64,000 bases of DNA, from the NCBI RefSeq assembly GCF_003020585.1, contig NZ_PXUE01000001.1, positions 806,001 to 870,000 on the forward strand. Direction: 5' to 3'. The DNA is from Chryseobacterium aurantiacum (lineage in GTDB: Bacteria; Bacteroidota; Bacteroidia; Flavobacteriales; Weeksellaceae). This document shows, piece by piece, positions 34,614-45,327 of this stretch. The notes beneath the pieces are model-generated. The model searched no databases. It was given only the letters and a program-made list of their open reading frames with translations, and was not told the origin of the DNA. Each line of letters opens with the position of its first letter. Position 1 is the first letter of the stretch. Both the position numbers and the translations under genes were made by a program.

Positions 34614-37496
34614 ATGAATGGAAAATTATCAGTGTTAAGCGCTGGAGTCCTTTTTTTTATAGGGCAAGGCGTGATGGCACAAAAGGTGAAAAAAGACACG
34701 GTTTCCACAAAAGAAATTGAAGAAGTCTTGGTGGTGGGGTACGGAACCCAGAAGAAAAAAGAAGTTACAGGCGCTGTAACATCCATTAAAGCTGCTGATG
34801 TTGCGAGTATTGCTGCTCCAAGTTTTGAACAGCAATTGGCAGGTAAGGCTGCGGGTGTCCAGATTACCAGTACAACCGGTATCTTGGGAGAGGCTCCAAG
34901 AGTAAGAATTAGAGGAATTGCATCCATTACTTCAGGAACATCACCATTGTATATTGTAGATGGTATCCCTATCTTTTCCGGAGATGTAGGAGGACAAACC
35001 GCTACCAATGGTTTGGGGGATATTAACCCTAATGACATTGAATCCTTTGAGGTTTTGAAAGATGGTGCTGCAACAGCAATCTATGGATCAAGAGCTGCCA
35101 ATGGGGTGATCTTAATAACTACTAAAAAAGGAAAAGGAGGAAAATTAAGCCTTAATTTCAGTAACTATGCAGGATATGCAATGCCAGTAGGCTTGTATAA
35201 TCTACTTCAAACACCTGACTTTATTGCCATTTCCAACGAGAAAAGATCAAATGCAGGGCAGTCAGCCATTGCATTTGGAACAGAATATAATACAGACTGG
35301 CAGAAAGCTGTTCTAAGATCAGCTGCATTCCAAACCGATAATACATTATCCGCTTCAGGTTCATTTGGGAAATCAAGTTACTACACTTCCATAGGGTACA
35401 CCAAGCAGGAAGGGGTTGCCATTCCTAATGAAATGCAGAGATTCTCAACAAGAGCCAATGTTGATCATCAGGCATTTGAATGGATGAAGATTGGAACAAA
35501 CCTTAGTTTTACAAAAACAGATTATGTAGGACTTAATACGGGAGCATCATCGCTTTCAGGGAATATTTACAATGCTATTAAGCAGCTGCCGAATACACCA
35601 ATCTTTGATCCTAAAAGCCCAACAGGGTATAACATTGATGCTACTGATCCAAGAGTAGTGGGTAGATGGCAAAACGCATTGCTTGCAGGGGATAATATTA
35701 CGAACATCGTATATGCCCTTAACAATAATAAAATGAGGTCCAGTGTAAACAGATTAATTGGGTCTCTTTATTCAGATATTAGATTCTTACCTTACCTGTC
35801 CTACAGATTCCAGGTGAGTGTTGACCAGTCGCAAACCAAAGGGTTTGTATATTGGAATCCTATACATGGTGATGGACGTGGATCCAATGGATATATCAGA
35901 AATGACTTTTCAGATTATCTAAGAGGGAACATCCAAAATATCTTGACATTCAATAAAACTTTTGGAGAAAAACATAATATTGGAGCTGTAGCGGTATATG
36001 AATACCAAAAACAAAAGCTGCAAAGCTTCTATGGCGGTGGAACAAATCTGTCCACTCCTTTCTTTAATAATGGAATTATTTCCAATTCTGTGGGAACACC
36101 ACAGTCAGGAGGAGGAATTACAGAGCAGGGAATATTATCATATGCTGGAAGATTTAACTATAACTATGCAGGTAAATATTTCTTACAGGCATCCATAAGA
36201 AGAGATGGGCTTTCTTCATTACCAATGAACAACAAGTGGGGTAACTTCCCGGGAGTGTCTGTGGGATGGACAATAAGCAAGGAAAACTTTATGGAAAAGA
36301 TCAGCAATGTAGTTTCTGATTTTAAAGTAAGAGCTTCCTATGCTAAAGTTGGAAATACAGATATTGGTAATTACCCATATTTAGGATTGTTCAGCAATTA
36401 CAAATATGCGGATTACACTGGAGTTGCCTATTCACAAATTTATAACCCTGATCTAAAATGGGAAACGAGTAACAAATATGATTTAGGGGTTGACCTTGCC
36501 TTGTTCAGCAATAGATTGAAATTTACTTTTGATTATTTTGAGAACAAAGTTACGGACATGATTATTGAAGCTCCGTTGGCTCCATCATTGGGAGTACCTA
36601 ACAACAGTATTTTCAAGAATATTGGAGATATGAAGAACAAAGGATTTGAATTTTCAGTGGACTACAACGTTATTAATACTGAAAAATTCGGATTGGATGT
36701 GAATGCCAACCTGACATTAATGAGCAACAAGGTATTGGCTCTTGCTAATAACAATGCTGATATTTTCTCTAGCGCAAACAACATTATCCGTGTAGGAGAA
36801 TCCTTGAGATCTATCTATGGATTTGACTATTGGGGAGTGAACGCTGCGAATGGTAACCCGGTTTATTACAAGGCAGATGGAAGCTTGGTTCAAGGGCTTG
36901 TAGGACAAGGTTCATATGCAGTTTTCGATCCTTCCAATCCTAATGATGTAAGCAAATCTTCTACATTAGGCTTATCTGATAAAAAAGTACTAGGAAATAC
37001 ATTACCGAAATATTTTGGAGCACTTGGACTTAAATTCAGATTCTATGACTTTGATTTTGGTACCACGGTTAGATTCAGTGGTGGTAACAAGGTATTCAAT
37101 GCTACAAGAAGAGACTTGATGACCTTGAACTTCAACAACAACTCAACAGAAATTCTTGGAAGATGGCAAAGTCCTTCAAATCCAGGAGATGGATTGACGC
37201 CTAGATTAATATTTGGAGACAATACATTGAGTAACCAGACAAGTAATGCTACTTCAAGATTCCTGGAAGATGGAAGCTTCGTGAAGTTTGATGTGATCAG
37301 CTTAGGGTATACTTTCCCTAAGGATGTTCTTAAGTCTATTGGGGTGAGAAATCTAAGGATTTACTTCCAGGCTCAGAATGCATTCATCATTACCAAATAC
37401 AAAGGACTTGATCCTGAAATGGAGAATGCTGGGGTAGACTTTAATGGAACTCCTCGTCAGAGAGTATTTAGCATGGGCTTTAATGTTTCACTATAA
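34614..37496 (+). CDS. SusC-family TonB-linked receptor (first operon)
   Basis: A 960-residue outer-membrane transporter. After the signal peptide (LSAGVLFFIGQGVMAQ) it goes directly to a TonB-box-like IEEVLVVGYGTQKKKEVTG, so it lacks the carboxypeptidase-like N-terminal domain of many SusC proteins. The plug has IRGIASITSGTSPLYIVDGIP and DGAATAIYGSRAANGVILITTKKGK; the barrel ends in FSMGFNVSL. It takes up a ligand with SusD at the outer membrane. The substrate is unknown: no glycoside hydrolase is adjacent. Confidence 0.95.
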   Translation: MNGKLSVLSAGVLFFIGQGVMAQKVKKDTVSTKEIEEVLVVGYGTQKKKEVTGAVTSIKAADVASIAAPSFEQQLAGKAAGVQITSTTGILGEAPRVRIRGIASITSGTSPLYIVDGIPIFSGDVGGQTATNGLGDINPNDIESFEVLKDGAATAIYGSRAANGVILITTKKGKGGKLSLNFSNYAGYAMPVGLYNLLQTPDFIAISNEKRSNAGQSAIAFGTEYNTDWQKAVLRSAAFQTDNTLSASGSFGKSSYYTSIGYTKQEGVAIPNEMQRFSTRANVDHQAFEWMKIGTNLSFTKTDYVGLNTGASSLSGNIYNAIKQLPNTPIFDPKSPTGYNIDATDPRVVGRWQNALLAGDNITNIVYALNNNKMRSSVNRLIGSLYSDIRFLPYLSYRFQVSVDQSQTKGFVYWNPIHGDGRGSNGYIRNDFSDYLRGNIQNILTFNKTFGEKHNIGAVAVYEYQKQKLQSFYGGGTNLSTPFFNNGIISNSVGTPQSGGGITEQGILSYAGRFNYNYAGKYFLQASIRRDGLSSLPMNNKWGNFPGVSVGWTISKENFMEKISNVVSDFKVRASYAKVGNTDIGNYPYLGLFSNYKYADYTGVAYSQIYNPDLKWETSNKYDLGVDLALFSNRLKFTFDYFENKVTDMIIEAPLAPSLGVPNNSIFKNIGDMKNKGFEFSVDYNVINTEKFGLDVNANLTLMSNKVLALANNNADIFSSANNIIRVGESLRSIYGFDYWGVNAANGNPVYYKADGSLVQGLVGQGSYAVFDPSNPNDVSKSSTLGLSDKKVLGNTLPKYFGALGLKFRFYDFDFGTTVRFSGGNKVFNATRRDLMTLNFNNNSTEILGRWQSPSNPGDGLTPRLIFGDNTLSNQTSNATSRFLEDGSFVKFDVISLGYTFPKDVLKSIGVRNLRIYFQAQNAFIITKYKGLDPEMENAGVDFNGTPRQRVFSMGFNVSL

Positions 37497-37508
37497 AATA
37501 AAATAACA

Positions 37509-39101
37509 ATGAAAAATAATAATATAATAAGAAGAGGGTTGTCTGTTTTATCGGTATCATTATTAATGGCGATGGTGAGCTCTTGCTCAGACAGGGAGAC
37601 TCTAGATTTACAACCTTATAATAACCTGTATGAGGAGATTGCCTTTACCTCTGCAGTCAATGTAGATTTGGCAGTGATGGGGGTGTATAATGCGGCACAG
37701 AACGGAATTTATAAAACGGCACCGGATGCTGCCAATACGCCTAGAGGATATGTTTTTGGAGCTGCTTACGTGGAGCAAAATGACGTACGTGGAGAGGATA
37801 TGGTGAATACGGCTACTTTTTACCAATTGACATATACGGCAACTTATGATGGAGGCTCTCCTAATAATTCACACTATTGGATGAATGGTTATGGATTGGT
37901 TAACAAAGCAAATATTACAATAGATGGTTTGAAAAAAGCAGGAGAGACCGGAGTGATTACACCTGCTGTACGTGATAACTATTTAGGTGAAATGTATTTT
38001 CTAAGAGCATTGGCTCACTTGGAATTATTGAAGCATTTCTCCCGCCCATATAATTTTACTGCCAACGCAAGTCATCCCGGAATCCCTTACCGTACCACTG
38101 CCATTACCAGCCCGGCTGCTATTGATGAGGCGCTTAAGATAGGAAGAGGAACTGTGGCAGAAACTTACACAAAGATCCTTGCTGATTTGGATCAAGCGGA
38201 ATTGTTAACCGCAAGTAAATCTGCGAGATCAGGTAATGCTAGAATTACCAGAGCTACTAAAGAAGCAGCAATCGCTTTGAAAGTGAGAGCTTATCTTAAT
38301 ATGAGAGATTGGACAAAGGTACTTACCGAGGGTACAAAACTAAGTTCTGCTTATACTCTTACAGCTACTCCTGAAGTACCATTCGTTTTGGCTAATAATT
38401 ATAACAATTCTGAGTCTGTATTCTCCATTGAGAATTCAGCCAATACAAACCCTGGTACCAATGCCGGATTAGCATCTATGTATAGAGATAGATCTTTGGT
38501 ATGTATCAGCCCTATTATCTGGAGAAATTCAAGATGGCTGGCAGATGATAAGAGAAGAGCTGAAACAGCAATGGTAAGAACTTCTGCTGCAGGAGTGAAA
38601 TATGTGAATAAATATAAGGATGTTACCAATCTATCGGATGGATCTCCAATCATGAGATATGCAGAAGTAATTCTGTCTATGGCAGAAGCATATGCAAGAC
38701 AGGGTAATACAGCTTCAGCTATTACTTATCTGAATATGGTGAGAAACAGATCGTTGGCAACTCCAGGTACTCAACAATATACTGCTGCTTCATTCGCGAA
38801 TGCAACAGAACTTGTAGATGCTATTATTACAGAAAGAAGAATTGAATTCCTTGGAGAGGGAATGAGATGGGGGGATATTCATAGATTGCTTTATGATGAT
38901 TTGGTACCTACACCTGGTATTCCGGCTAAGGTAGCTAACTCTACGCCTCCAGGGTCTGCCTTTACATTGGGTACTCCATATACAGGACCGTTAGGTGTTG
39001 CTATGATTCCAAAAACAGATTTCAGAATACTATGGCCTATTCCAAATGATGAGATAGTGAATAATCCAACTCTTGCGGCTCAGCAAAACCCACAATGGTA
39101 A
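37509..39101 (+). CDS. SusD/RagB-family lipoprotein (first operon)
   Basis: A 530-residue surface lipoprotein (lipobox SSC; MKNNNIIRRGLSVLSVSLLMAMVSSCSD). It shows the helical SusD fold with TPR-like repeats; LNMVRNRSL and ITERRIEFLGEGMRWGDIHRL are family marks near the C-terminus. It binds the substrate and hands it to the SusC partner. It starts 12 bp after the SusC stop, so the two are one operon. Confidence 0.94.
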   Translation: MKNNNIIRRGLSVLSVSLLMAMVSSCSDRETLDLQPYNNLYEEIAFTSAVNVDLAVMGVYNAAQNGIYKTAPDAANTPRGYVFGAAYVEQNDVRGEDMVNTATFYQLTYTATYDGGSPNNSHYWMNGYGLVNKANITIDGLKKAGETGVITPAVRDNYLGEMYFLRALAHLELLKHFSRPYNFTANASHPGIPYRTTAITSPAAIDEALKIGRGTVAETYTKILADLDQAELLTASKSARSGNARITRATKEAAIALKVRAYLNMRDWTKVLTEGTKLSSAYTLTATPEVPFVLANNYNNSESVFSIENSANTNPGTNAGLASMYRDRSLVCISPIIWRNSRWLADDKRRAETAMVRTSAAGVKYVNKYKDVTNLSDGSPIMRYAEVILSMAEAYARQGNTASAITYLNMVRNRSLATPGTQQYTAASFANATELVDAIITERRIEFLGEGMRWGDIHRLLYDDLVPTPGIPAKVANSTPPGSAFTLGTPYTGPLGVAMIPKTDFRILWPIPNDEIVNNPTLAAQQNPQW

Positions 39102-39259
39102 AACCAACCCATTAAAGGTTTGTTGAAAAAGAATAAAAGTTATTTTGGAAAATATAATTTTTAAAGGGCAAAAAGAAACATGAAAATATTTCTGAAATGC
39201 CTATCAATTTGAACCGATTTTTGAATCGCATATATTAACAAATTTTTAATTTTAACTGT

Positions 39260-39297
39260 AGGGAGACTGCCTTTTAAGGTGGTCTCCCTGTTTTTTA
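39260..39297 (+). terminator. Terminator of the first SusC/SusD operon
   Basis: Stem AGGGAGAC / GTCTCCCT extended by inner pairs, then a T tract. It lies 158 bp after the SusD stop. The whole 39102-39662 gap holds no gene, only this hairpin and the next promoter. Confidence 0.87.
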
Positions 39298-39602
39298 TGA
39301 GGTTGTTTTTGAGGTGAATTATGGGGAAGTAGCGTCTGTTTTTCCCTGTTTTAATTGAAATTAAGAAAAAATGTATTTAATTTTTTTCATTGATAATATT
39401 AATTGTTGTTTATATTTTTCACTTTATTGAATAAAATGAAGTACTTTGATTTTTATTTTGATTTTTGTTAATATTCCCTTATTGTTTAAAATGCTTTGTT
39501 TTTTCTTAAAGTTTTAAAAGCAATTAAATTTTTTCTTTAGTGTTCTTTAGAGATTGATGCGGATAATCCTGTTCTGGTAGCGGGTTTTCAAGGTTTGATA
39601 AA

Positions 39603-39633
39603 TTGATGTTGTTAATATTTATTAACATATTTG
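39603..39633 (+). promoter_or_regulatory. Promoter of the second SusC/SusD operon
   Basis: TTG at 39603-39605, 20 nt, then CATATTTG at 39626-39633, the same as before the first SusC. The TTG could be read as a start codon of a longer frame, but the promoter makes the ATG at 39663 the real start. Confidence 0.7.
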
Positions 39634-39662
39634 TCCCCTTGAATATATTAAAATCTGTTAAT

Positions 39663-42515
39663 ATGAATATGAAATTGCGTGTTTTGACAGCAGGAGTCTT
39701 GTTTTTCACAGGCCAAGCTGTACTTGCTCAAGAAAAAGAATCTAAGAACAGTAAGGACAAAGAAACTAAGATTGAGGAAGTAGTTGTTTTAGGGTATAGC
39801 AAAACTGCTACCAAAGCTAAAACTACAACCTCTTCGGTAACAGTAGGTGCCGAAACCTTGGAAAACAGACCTAACATCTCAGTATTAAGCTCAATTCAGG
39901 GGACTGCTCCTGGTATTGTAGTGAACTCAGCCTCTGGTTCTCCAGGTTCTGGGAAATTTAATATTCTGATTAGAGGAACAAGCTCACTTAATGGTTCTAC
40001 GGATCCTTTATACGTGGTAGATGGGGTAATTACCTCAGGTTCTCAGTTCAGAAACCTGAACTCTTATGATATTGAAACATTCAGTATCCTGAAAGATGCT
40101 CAGGCAACAGCAATCTATGGTAACAGAGCTGCAAATGGAGTTGTAGTAATTACTACAAAAGGAGGGAAATTTAATTCAGGATTAAAGGTTTCTTACGATG
40201 CATTGACTTCTTTCAGCCAACTGCCTGAAGCAAACTATAATATGGCAAATGCTCAGCAGTTGTTATATATTCAGAAAAATTTACAGACAGGTAAAGGAAA
40301 ATCTTTAACAAACGACCAGATTAATAACTGGGGAACAGATACAGATTGGAATAAGCAATTTACCCGTGTTGGTATCTCTCAACAGCATAACTTGTCTATT
40401 ACCGGAGGTGGAGAAAATATCAATAACTTCTTCTCTCTTGGATACTTAGAAAGCGAAGGGACTGTAAGATCTACAGACTTCAAGAGATTTACAATGAGAA
40501 ATAACCTTAACGGTAAATCTAAAAATGGAAAGTTAACTTTCGGTTCTATCATTGGTTTAGGATATTCCAAAAGAAACCAGTTGGATGATGAAACGAATTC
40601 TAAAATCTCCAGCAATACTCTTCAAAACCCTTTATTCGGTGGAATACTTTCAAGACCTTACATAGGACCTTCTCCATATGCTAATGGTAGTGAGTTATTC
40701 AACGCAATTAAATCTGATGCTACTAATAACCGTCAATGGGTTCTTCAGGATAACATTAATGGAGGAATCAGAAACAGATTTACAGAATTAAGTATTTCTG
40801 CAAATGCAAATGTGAACTATAAGATCACAGATTTCCTTAGCATTGGAAACAGAACAGGTATTGAATATAAGGAATACGAAAGAACTTTCGCAAGATCACC
40901 ACTAGGATACCTTTCCATTAGCGTAGCCAATGGAGATCAGTCTAAATATGGAGGTAGTGAAGAGTTCTCTACAACAAGAGACTTAACTTTCAACAGTATT
41001 ACGAATATTTCATTCAATAAGTCTTTTGGAGATCATACGATTAGTGCTGGTGCTTATATGGATTATATCAAGGCACATGTTAATTCAACTACTCAGAGAC
41101 AAAATGGTCTAAATCCATTACAATGGGAATTTGGTGCAGGAACAGGTTATATTCCTTTTAACCCTGATACACCAAATCTTTACAGACCTTCTGTAAGTGC
41201 TACAAAAGTAACCGCTGGTACCTTGGCTTATTTTGGAACAGTAGATTATGATTTCAAAGACAAATATGGAGTAAGTGGAGTTGTAAGAAGAGACGGATCT
41301 TACCGTTTCCTTCCTACCAACAGATGGGAGACTTTCTGGTCAGTTGCAGCAAGATGGAATATCGACAAAGAAGATTTCATGGCTAATTCAGGATTCAGAT
41401 TATTGAAATTAAGAGCTTCAATCGGTACTACTGGTAACCAGAATTTAGGTATTGCGACTGATAACTCTAACCCATTGGCATTACTTCCAAATAACTTCCT
41501 TGATCTATATGATGGTATTTCAGGATATCAGAATATTTTGGGATACAACTTTGTTAACTTGTCAAACCCTTATTTAAAATGGGAGCAGGTAAAACAAACG
41601 AATATCGGTATAGATTATAACTTTAAAGGTTTAATTGAAGGTAGTGTAGATTATTACCAGAAGAGAACATCCAGAATGTTCAATGATCTTCAAGTATCTG
41701 CAACTACAGGATATTATTCTATTAGAGGAAATGACGGTATTCTTGATAACAAAGGTATTGAGGGGTTAATTAAGTATAACGTGATCAGAAACGAAAATAC
41801 GAAATTATCTATTTTCGCAAACGCGGCATATAACTCTAATAAAATTGTTTCCATGGATAGCGAAAACCTTGCAGGAGATGTAGTAAATGCTATTGGAGGT
41901 CCTGCAGGTCAGTTCCAGTTATACCCATACCTTGGAGTAAATCGTGAAAACGGAAATCTACAGTTCTTAGATAAAAACGGAAACATTACTGAAGCTCCAA
42001 CAGCTGCAGACAGAAGACTGACAGGAAAGTCAAGATATGCGAAATTTACAGGAGGTTTTGGATTTAACTTCCAACACAAAGGCTGGTTCTTTGATACATT
42101 ATTCTCTTTCCAACAAGGAGGGTGGATCTATGATAACTTACAGTCTTGGGTATTTGATCCGAGTGCAGCTGCTAACAGAAACCTTTCTGCAGACTTGTTG
42201 AACGCATGGACTCCTCAAAATAGAGATACGGATGTTCCTGCTTTGAAAGCAACCAACCTAAGCTTAGGTGCTTCAGACAGATTTTTACACAGATCAGATT
42301 TTATCAGACTTAAAAATGTTACTTTAGGATATAACTTTAGCAAAAGTCAACTAGGTAAATTACCGGTAAGAGGTATCAAGGTATTTGTTCAGGCAGAAAA
42401 CCTTTTTACTTGGACAGATTGGAAAGGATTTGATCCGGAGCCAATTACTTCGTATTCACTAAACGTCTATCCAAACCCAAAAACCGTATCGGTAGGTTTA
42501 AATGTTGATTTTTAA
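39663..42515 (+). CDS. SusC-family TonB-linked receptor (second operon)
   Basis: A 950-residue outer-membrane transporter. The signal peptide MNMKLRVLTAGVLFFTGQAVLAQ runs into a short linker and then IEEVVVLGYSKTATKAKTT, again without a carboxypeptidase-like domain. The plug includes IRGTSSLNGSTDPLYVVDGV and DAQATAIYGNRAANGVVVITTKGGK; the barrel ends SVGLNVDF. It is a paralogue of the first receptor, but the sequences have clearly diverged, so the ligands probably differ. Confidence 0.94.
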   Translation: MNMKLRVLTAGVLFFTGQAVLAQEKESKNSKDKETKIEEVVVLGYSKTATKAKTTTSSVTVGAETLENRPNISVLSSIQGTAPGIVVNSASGSPGSGKFNILIRGTSSLNGSTDPLYVVDGVITSGSQFRNLNSYDIETFSILKDAQATAIYGNRAANGVVVITTKGGKFNSGLKVSYDALTSFSQLPEANYNMANAQQLLYIQKNLQTGKGKSLTNDQINNWGTDTDWNKQFTRVGISQQHNLSITGGGENINNFFSLGYLESEGTVRSTDFKRFTMRNNLNGKSKNGKLTFGSIIGLGYSKRNQLDDETNSKISSNTLQNPLFGGILSRPYIGPSPYANGSELFNAIKSDATNNRQWVLQDNINGGIRNRFTELSISANANVNYKITDFLSIGNRTGIEYKEYERTFARSPLGYLSISVANGDQSKYGGSEEFSTTRDLTFNSITNISFNKSFGDHTISAGAYMDYIKAHVNSTTQRQNGLNPLQWEFGAGTGYIPFNPDTPNLYRPSVSATKVTAGTLAYFGTVDYDFKDKYGVSGVVRRDGSYRFLPTNRWETFWSVAARWNIDKEDFMANSGFRLLKLRASIGTTGNQNLGIATDNSNPLALLPNNFLDLYDGISGYQNILGYNFVNLSNPYLKWEQVKQTNIGIDYNFKGLIEGSVDYYQKRTSRMFNDLQVSATTGYYSIRGNDGILDNKGIEGLIKYNVIRNENTKLSIFANAAYNSNKIVSMDSENLAGDVVNAIGGPAGQFQLYPYLGVNRENGNLQFLDKNGNITEAPTAADRRLTGKSRYAKFTGGFGFNFQHKGWFFDTLFSFQQGGWIYDNLQSWVFDPSAAANRNLSADLLNAWTPQNRDTDVPALKATNLSLGASDRFLHRSDFIRLKNVTLGYNFSKSQLGKLPVRGIKVFVQAENLFTWTDWKGFDPEPITSYSLNVYPNPKTVSVGLNVDF

Positions 42516-42527
42516 TAGAGAAAAATT

Positions 42528-44135
42528 ATGAAAAGAATTATCAATACAATATTAGTTGTAGCAACTTTATCATCTGCAGCATTTACATTAAACAGCTGCC
42601 AGGATGCACTTGATATCAGACAACCTGGAGAATTACAGGAGAATGAATTATATACAAGTGTTGCTAACTTAAATGAAGTTTTAAACGGATCTATATATGC
42701 TCAGTTGGATCCAATTGAGGAGATCTATTTTACAGCCGTATTTACAGATGAGGTAAAGCCGGGTTCAGGAAGTGGAGGCCAGGAGTACTCTTTACACAGA
42801 CATTTTCTTGATGCAGCAAGCCCTGTAGTAACTGGAGGAACTGTAAACAGTGTAGCAAGTGATGGGATCTGGTTAAATAATTATAAAGTTATTAACAGAG
42901 TGAACAGATTGCTTGAAGGAGCAAAGAAAGTTACACCTGCTAATACAGATGAACAAAAAGCATATAATGAGATCCTTGCTCAAGCCAGAGCAATCAGAGC
43001 GTATTGTTATGTACAGCTAGAGGCATACTTCTCTGCTGATATGAAAAACCCTAACGAACTAGGAGTAATTCTTCTAAAAGATGTTCCGGCTACAGATGCT
43101 AAATTACCTAGATCTAAGAATCAGGATGTATATGATTTCATTAATGCTGACTTAGATTACGCAAGAGGAATATTAGAATATTCTTCTACAGCAGGAGGAA
43201 GATATGCTACAGATAAAGGATTTGTAAATGCTGTTACGGCTCGTTTTAACCTTTACAGAGGAAATACAGTTTTAGCAAAACAATATGCAAACGAAGTAAT
43301 TTCAAACTCAGGTTTGAAGCTTACCATCGCAGATCCATCGAAGCCTGCAGGGGGTAATGCTCCTGAAATAGGTTCAAAAGAATGGAATGCTGCCTTTTAT
43401 GGAATTGCATCTTCTTTCAACCCATATAGAAATCTATGGAATGATTCAGCAAGAGGTGAAGTTATCTTCTCATTAAACAGACTTCCATTAGGAGCCGGAG
43501 GAACTATAGGTTCAAGATGGAATACCAACCAATCTAATATTGATGGCACACCAATGTGGTTCTGGGGAAGAAACTTATACAACTTGTTTCAGAATATTCC
43601 TGGAGATATCAGAAAGTATGCTTACGTAGATCCAACATCAGTTCCAAAGGCTAATTATGCAAGTGCAACAGCTGGAACTACGAGAGAAGACGCTTTGGTT
43701 ATTGACAAATATCCTGGTAAAACAAATACACCTACAAGAAATGATGTTAAGGTTTTCAGATTGTCAGAAATGTATTTCATTCTAGCTGAAGCTGAAGTAG
43801 CGGCTGGTAATCTTTCAACAGCTCATGACTTAATTCAGAAAGTAAGAGAGGCAAGAAATTACCTTGGTTCTGCTGTAACACCTAGTTATACAGGTGCACA
43901 ATTTGCTTACGCTGATATTTTGAAAGAGCGTAGAATTGAATTGGCACTTGAGGGACACCGTTATGTCGATCTGAAAAGACTTGCAGTATTGGCAAACGTA
44001 GAGATGGACAGAAATCCTACAGATGACATCATTCCGGTTAAGAATCTTCCTAATGGTGATTATAGGTATACATTACCTATTCCTATCAAGGAAACTTCGG
44101 CAAACCCGAATGCTTTACAAAATGATAAATATTAA
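42528..44135 (+). CDS. SusD/RagB-family lipoprotein (second operon)
   Basis: A 535-residue surface lipoprotein (MKRIINTILVVATLSSAAFTLNSCQD). It carries the SusD features DALDIRQPGELQENELYTS, VFRLSEMYFILAEAEVAAGN and ERRIELALEGHRYVDLKRL. It starts 12 bp after the SusC stop, the same spacing as in the first operon, and is the binding partner of that transporter. It is followed at once by a strong terminator. Confidence 0.94.
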   Translation: MKRIINTILVVATLSSAAFTLNSCQDALDIRQPGELQENELYTSVANLNEVLNGSIYAQLDPIEEIYFTAVFTDEVKPGSGSGGQEYSLHRHFLDAASPVVTGGTVNSVASDGIWLNNYKVINRVNRLLEGAKKVTPANTDEQKAYNEILAQARAIRAYCYVQLEAYFSADMKNPNELGVILLKDVPATDAKLPRSKNQDVYDFINADLDYARGILEYSSTAGGRYATDKGFVNAVTARFNLYRGNTVLAKQYANEVISNSGLKLTIADPSKPAGGNAPEIGSKEWNAAFYGIASSFNPYRNLWNDSARGEVIFSLNRLPLGAGGTIGSRWNTNQSNIDGTPMWFWGRNLYNLFQNIPGDIRKYAYVDPTSVPKANYASATAGTTREDALVIDKYPGKTNTPTRNDVKVFRLSEMYFILAEAEVAAGNLSTAHDLIQKVREARNYLGSAVTPSYTGAQFAYADILKERRIELALEGHRYVDLKRLAVLANVEMDRNPTDDIIPVKNLPNGDYRYTLPIPIKETSANPNALQNDKY

Positions 44136-44149
44136 TCATTATAAAAATA

Positions 44150-44180
44150 CCCCTGAAGTCTTTACTTCAGGGGATTTTTT
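44150..44180 (+). terminator. Terminator of the second SusC/SusD operon
   Basis: A 10-bp stem CCCCTGAAGT / ACTTCAGGGG with the loop CTTT, followed by a T tract. Confidence 0.95.
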
Positions 44181-44218
44181 ATCAATAAACCTTAGGAATT
44201 ACAAATCATCATAAACAA

Positions 44219-45145
44219 TTATCTGGAGAATATTTTTCCATTCTGATAATTTTTTGGAGTAACTCCTACAAGTTGTTTAAATACTCTTGTGAAATAATTG
44301 GTATCGGAAAATCCGGTTTGAAAAGCAGTTTCCTTAATGCTGTTCTGTCCTGCCAATAACTCTTTTGCCTTGCTGATTCTTTCCTGTAAAATAAAATCAT
44401 TCGGGGAAACTCCAAGCTCATCTCTAAACATTTTAAAAAAGTTGGATTTACTCACATACGCAAGCTTAGCAATGCTGTCAATTGATAATTTCTGGTGCAG
44501 ATTTCTCTTAATATAATCCACCACAAATCCCATTCTTGATCTGTTTTTTACAAGATTTTTTTCCACCAGACTTCTTGCCTGTGTTTGCATAAGTCTTATC
44601 AGAAGCTCTTTCAGTGCAAAATCAGCCATAATATCCTTTTGAGAATTATCATCCATGGCAATTCTCATAATATTATTGGTTGCAGAAGCCAAGGCCTGAT
44701 TATTAAAAAGAAAATATTCGTCCAGTTGAATATTCCATTGTGAAGACTCATCTACCTTTGGAAGGTGATAATTTAAATAATTGAGAGAATCCTCTATAAA
44801 ATCAGGATTTAAACTTAAGGAAATACATTGTGTAGCCGTTTCATCTGCCTCAGGAAAATCAATGACCATGGTTTCCCCAGGAGCAACCAGAATACTTTCC
44901 CCCGGAAAATAATCAAAATAATTGGTCTTATTATCCAGTTTCATATGCTTTTTCCCTCTTAGCATGGCTGTAAAGGCAATGTTTTCAAAGTGAAGTTTTA
45001 CCCCAAAAGCGGCCTTATGGGTTTCGTATATACTGAATTCACAATTGTTTAGATTGAATGTGGTCTGGTTTTCAACAAGACTCAATAGATGTCTCTCCTG
45101 AGTTAATTCAGGAGTGTTTAATAAAAACTTGCTATTGTTATTCAT
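44219..45145 (-). CDS. AraC-family regulator next to the aldehyde dehydrogenase gene
   Basis: A 308-residue regulator with an AraC-type N-terminal domain (FGVKLHFENIAFTAMLRGKKHM, FPGESILVAPGETMVIDFPE) and two C-terminal HTH motifs (KLSIDSIAKLAYVSKSNFFKMF and NSIKETAFQTGFSDTNYFTRVF, then GVTPKNY). It is divergent from the aldehyde dehydrogenase gene across a 182-bp gap and probably controls it. Such pairs are common for alcohol and aldehyde oxidation in Bacteria. Confidence 0.88.
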   Translation of the reverse strand: MNNNSKFLLNTPELTQERHLLSLVENQTTFNLNNCEFSIYETHKAAFGVKLHFENIAFTAMLRGKKHMKLDNKTNYFDYFPGESILVAPGETMVIDFPEADETATQCISLSLNPDFIEDSLNYLNYHLPKVDESSQWNIQLDEYFLFNNQALASATNNIMRIAMDDNSQKDIMADFALKELLIRLMQTQARSLVEKNLVKNRSRMGFVVDYIKRNLHQKLSIDSIAKLAYVSKSNFFKMFRDELGVSPNDFILQERISKAKELLAGQNSIKETAFQTGFSDTNYFTRVFKQLVGVTPKNYQNGKIFSR

Positions 45146-45327
45146 TTCTAAATATTTTTTGAAAACTGGTATTTCAAATATATAAAATATGAGCCTATGT
45201 TGTTGTTAATAAAATGATAAAATTAGAACCCTGATACTATTTTGCACCTTTTTTATACGATTGTGCTATGTTTTTTTCGGGTTGTACATGTAATTTGGCA
45301 TCATCGAAAAATATAAACAATACTAAT

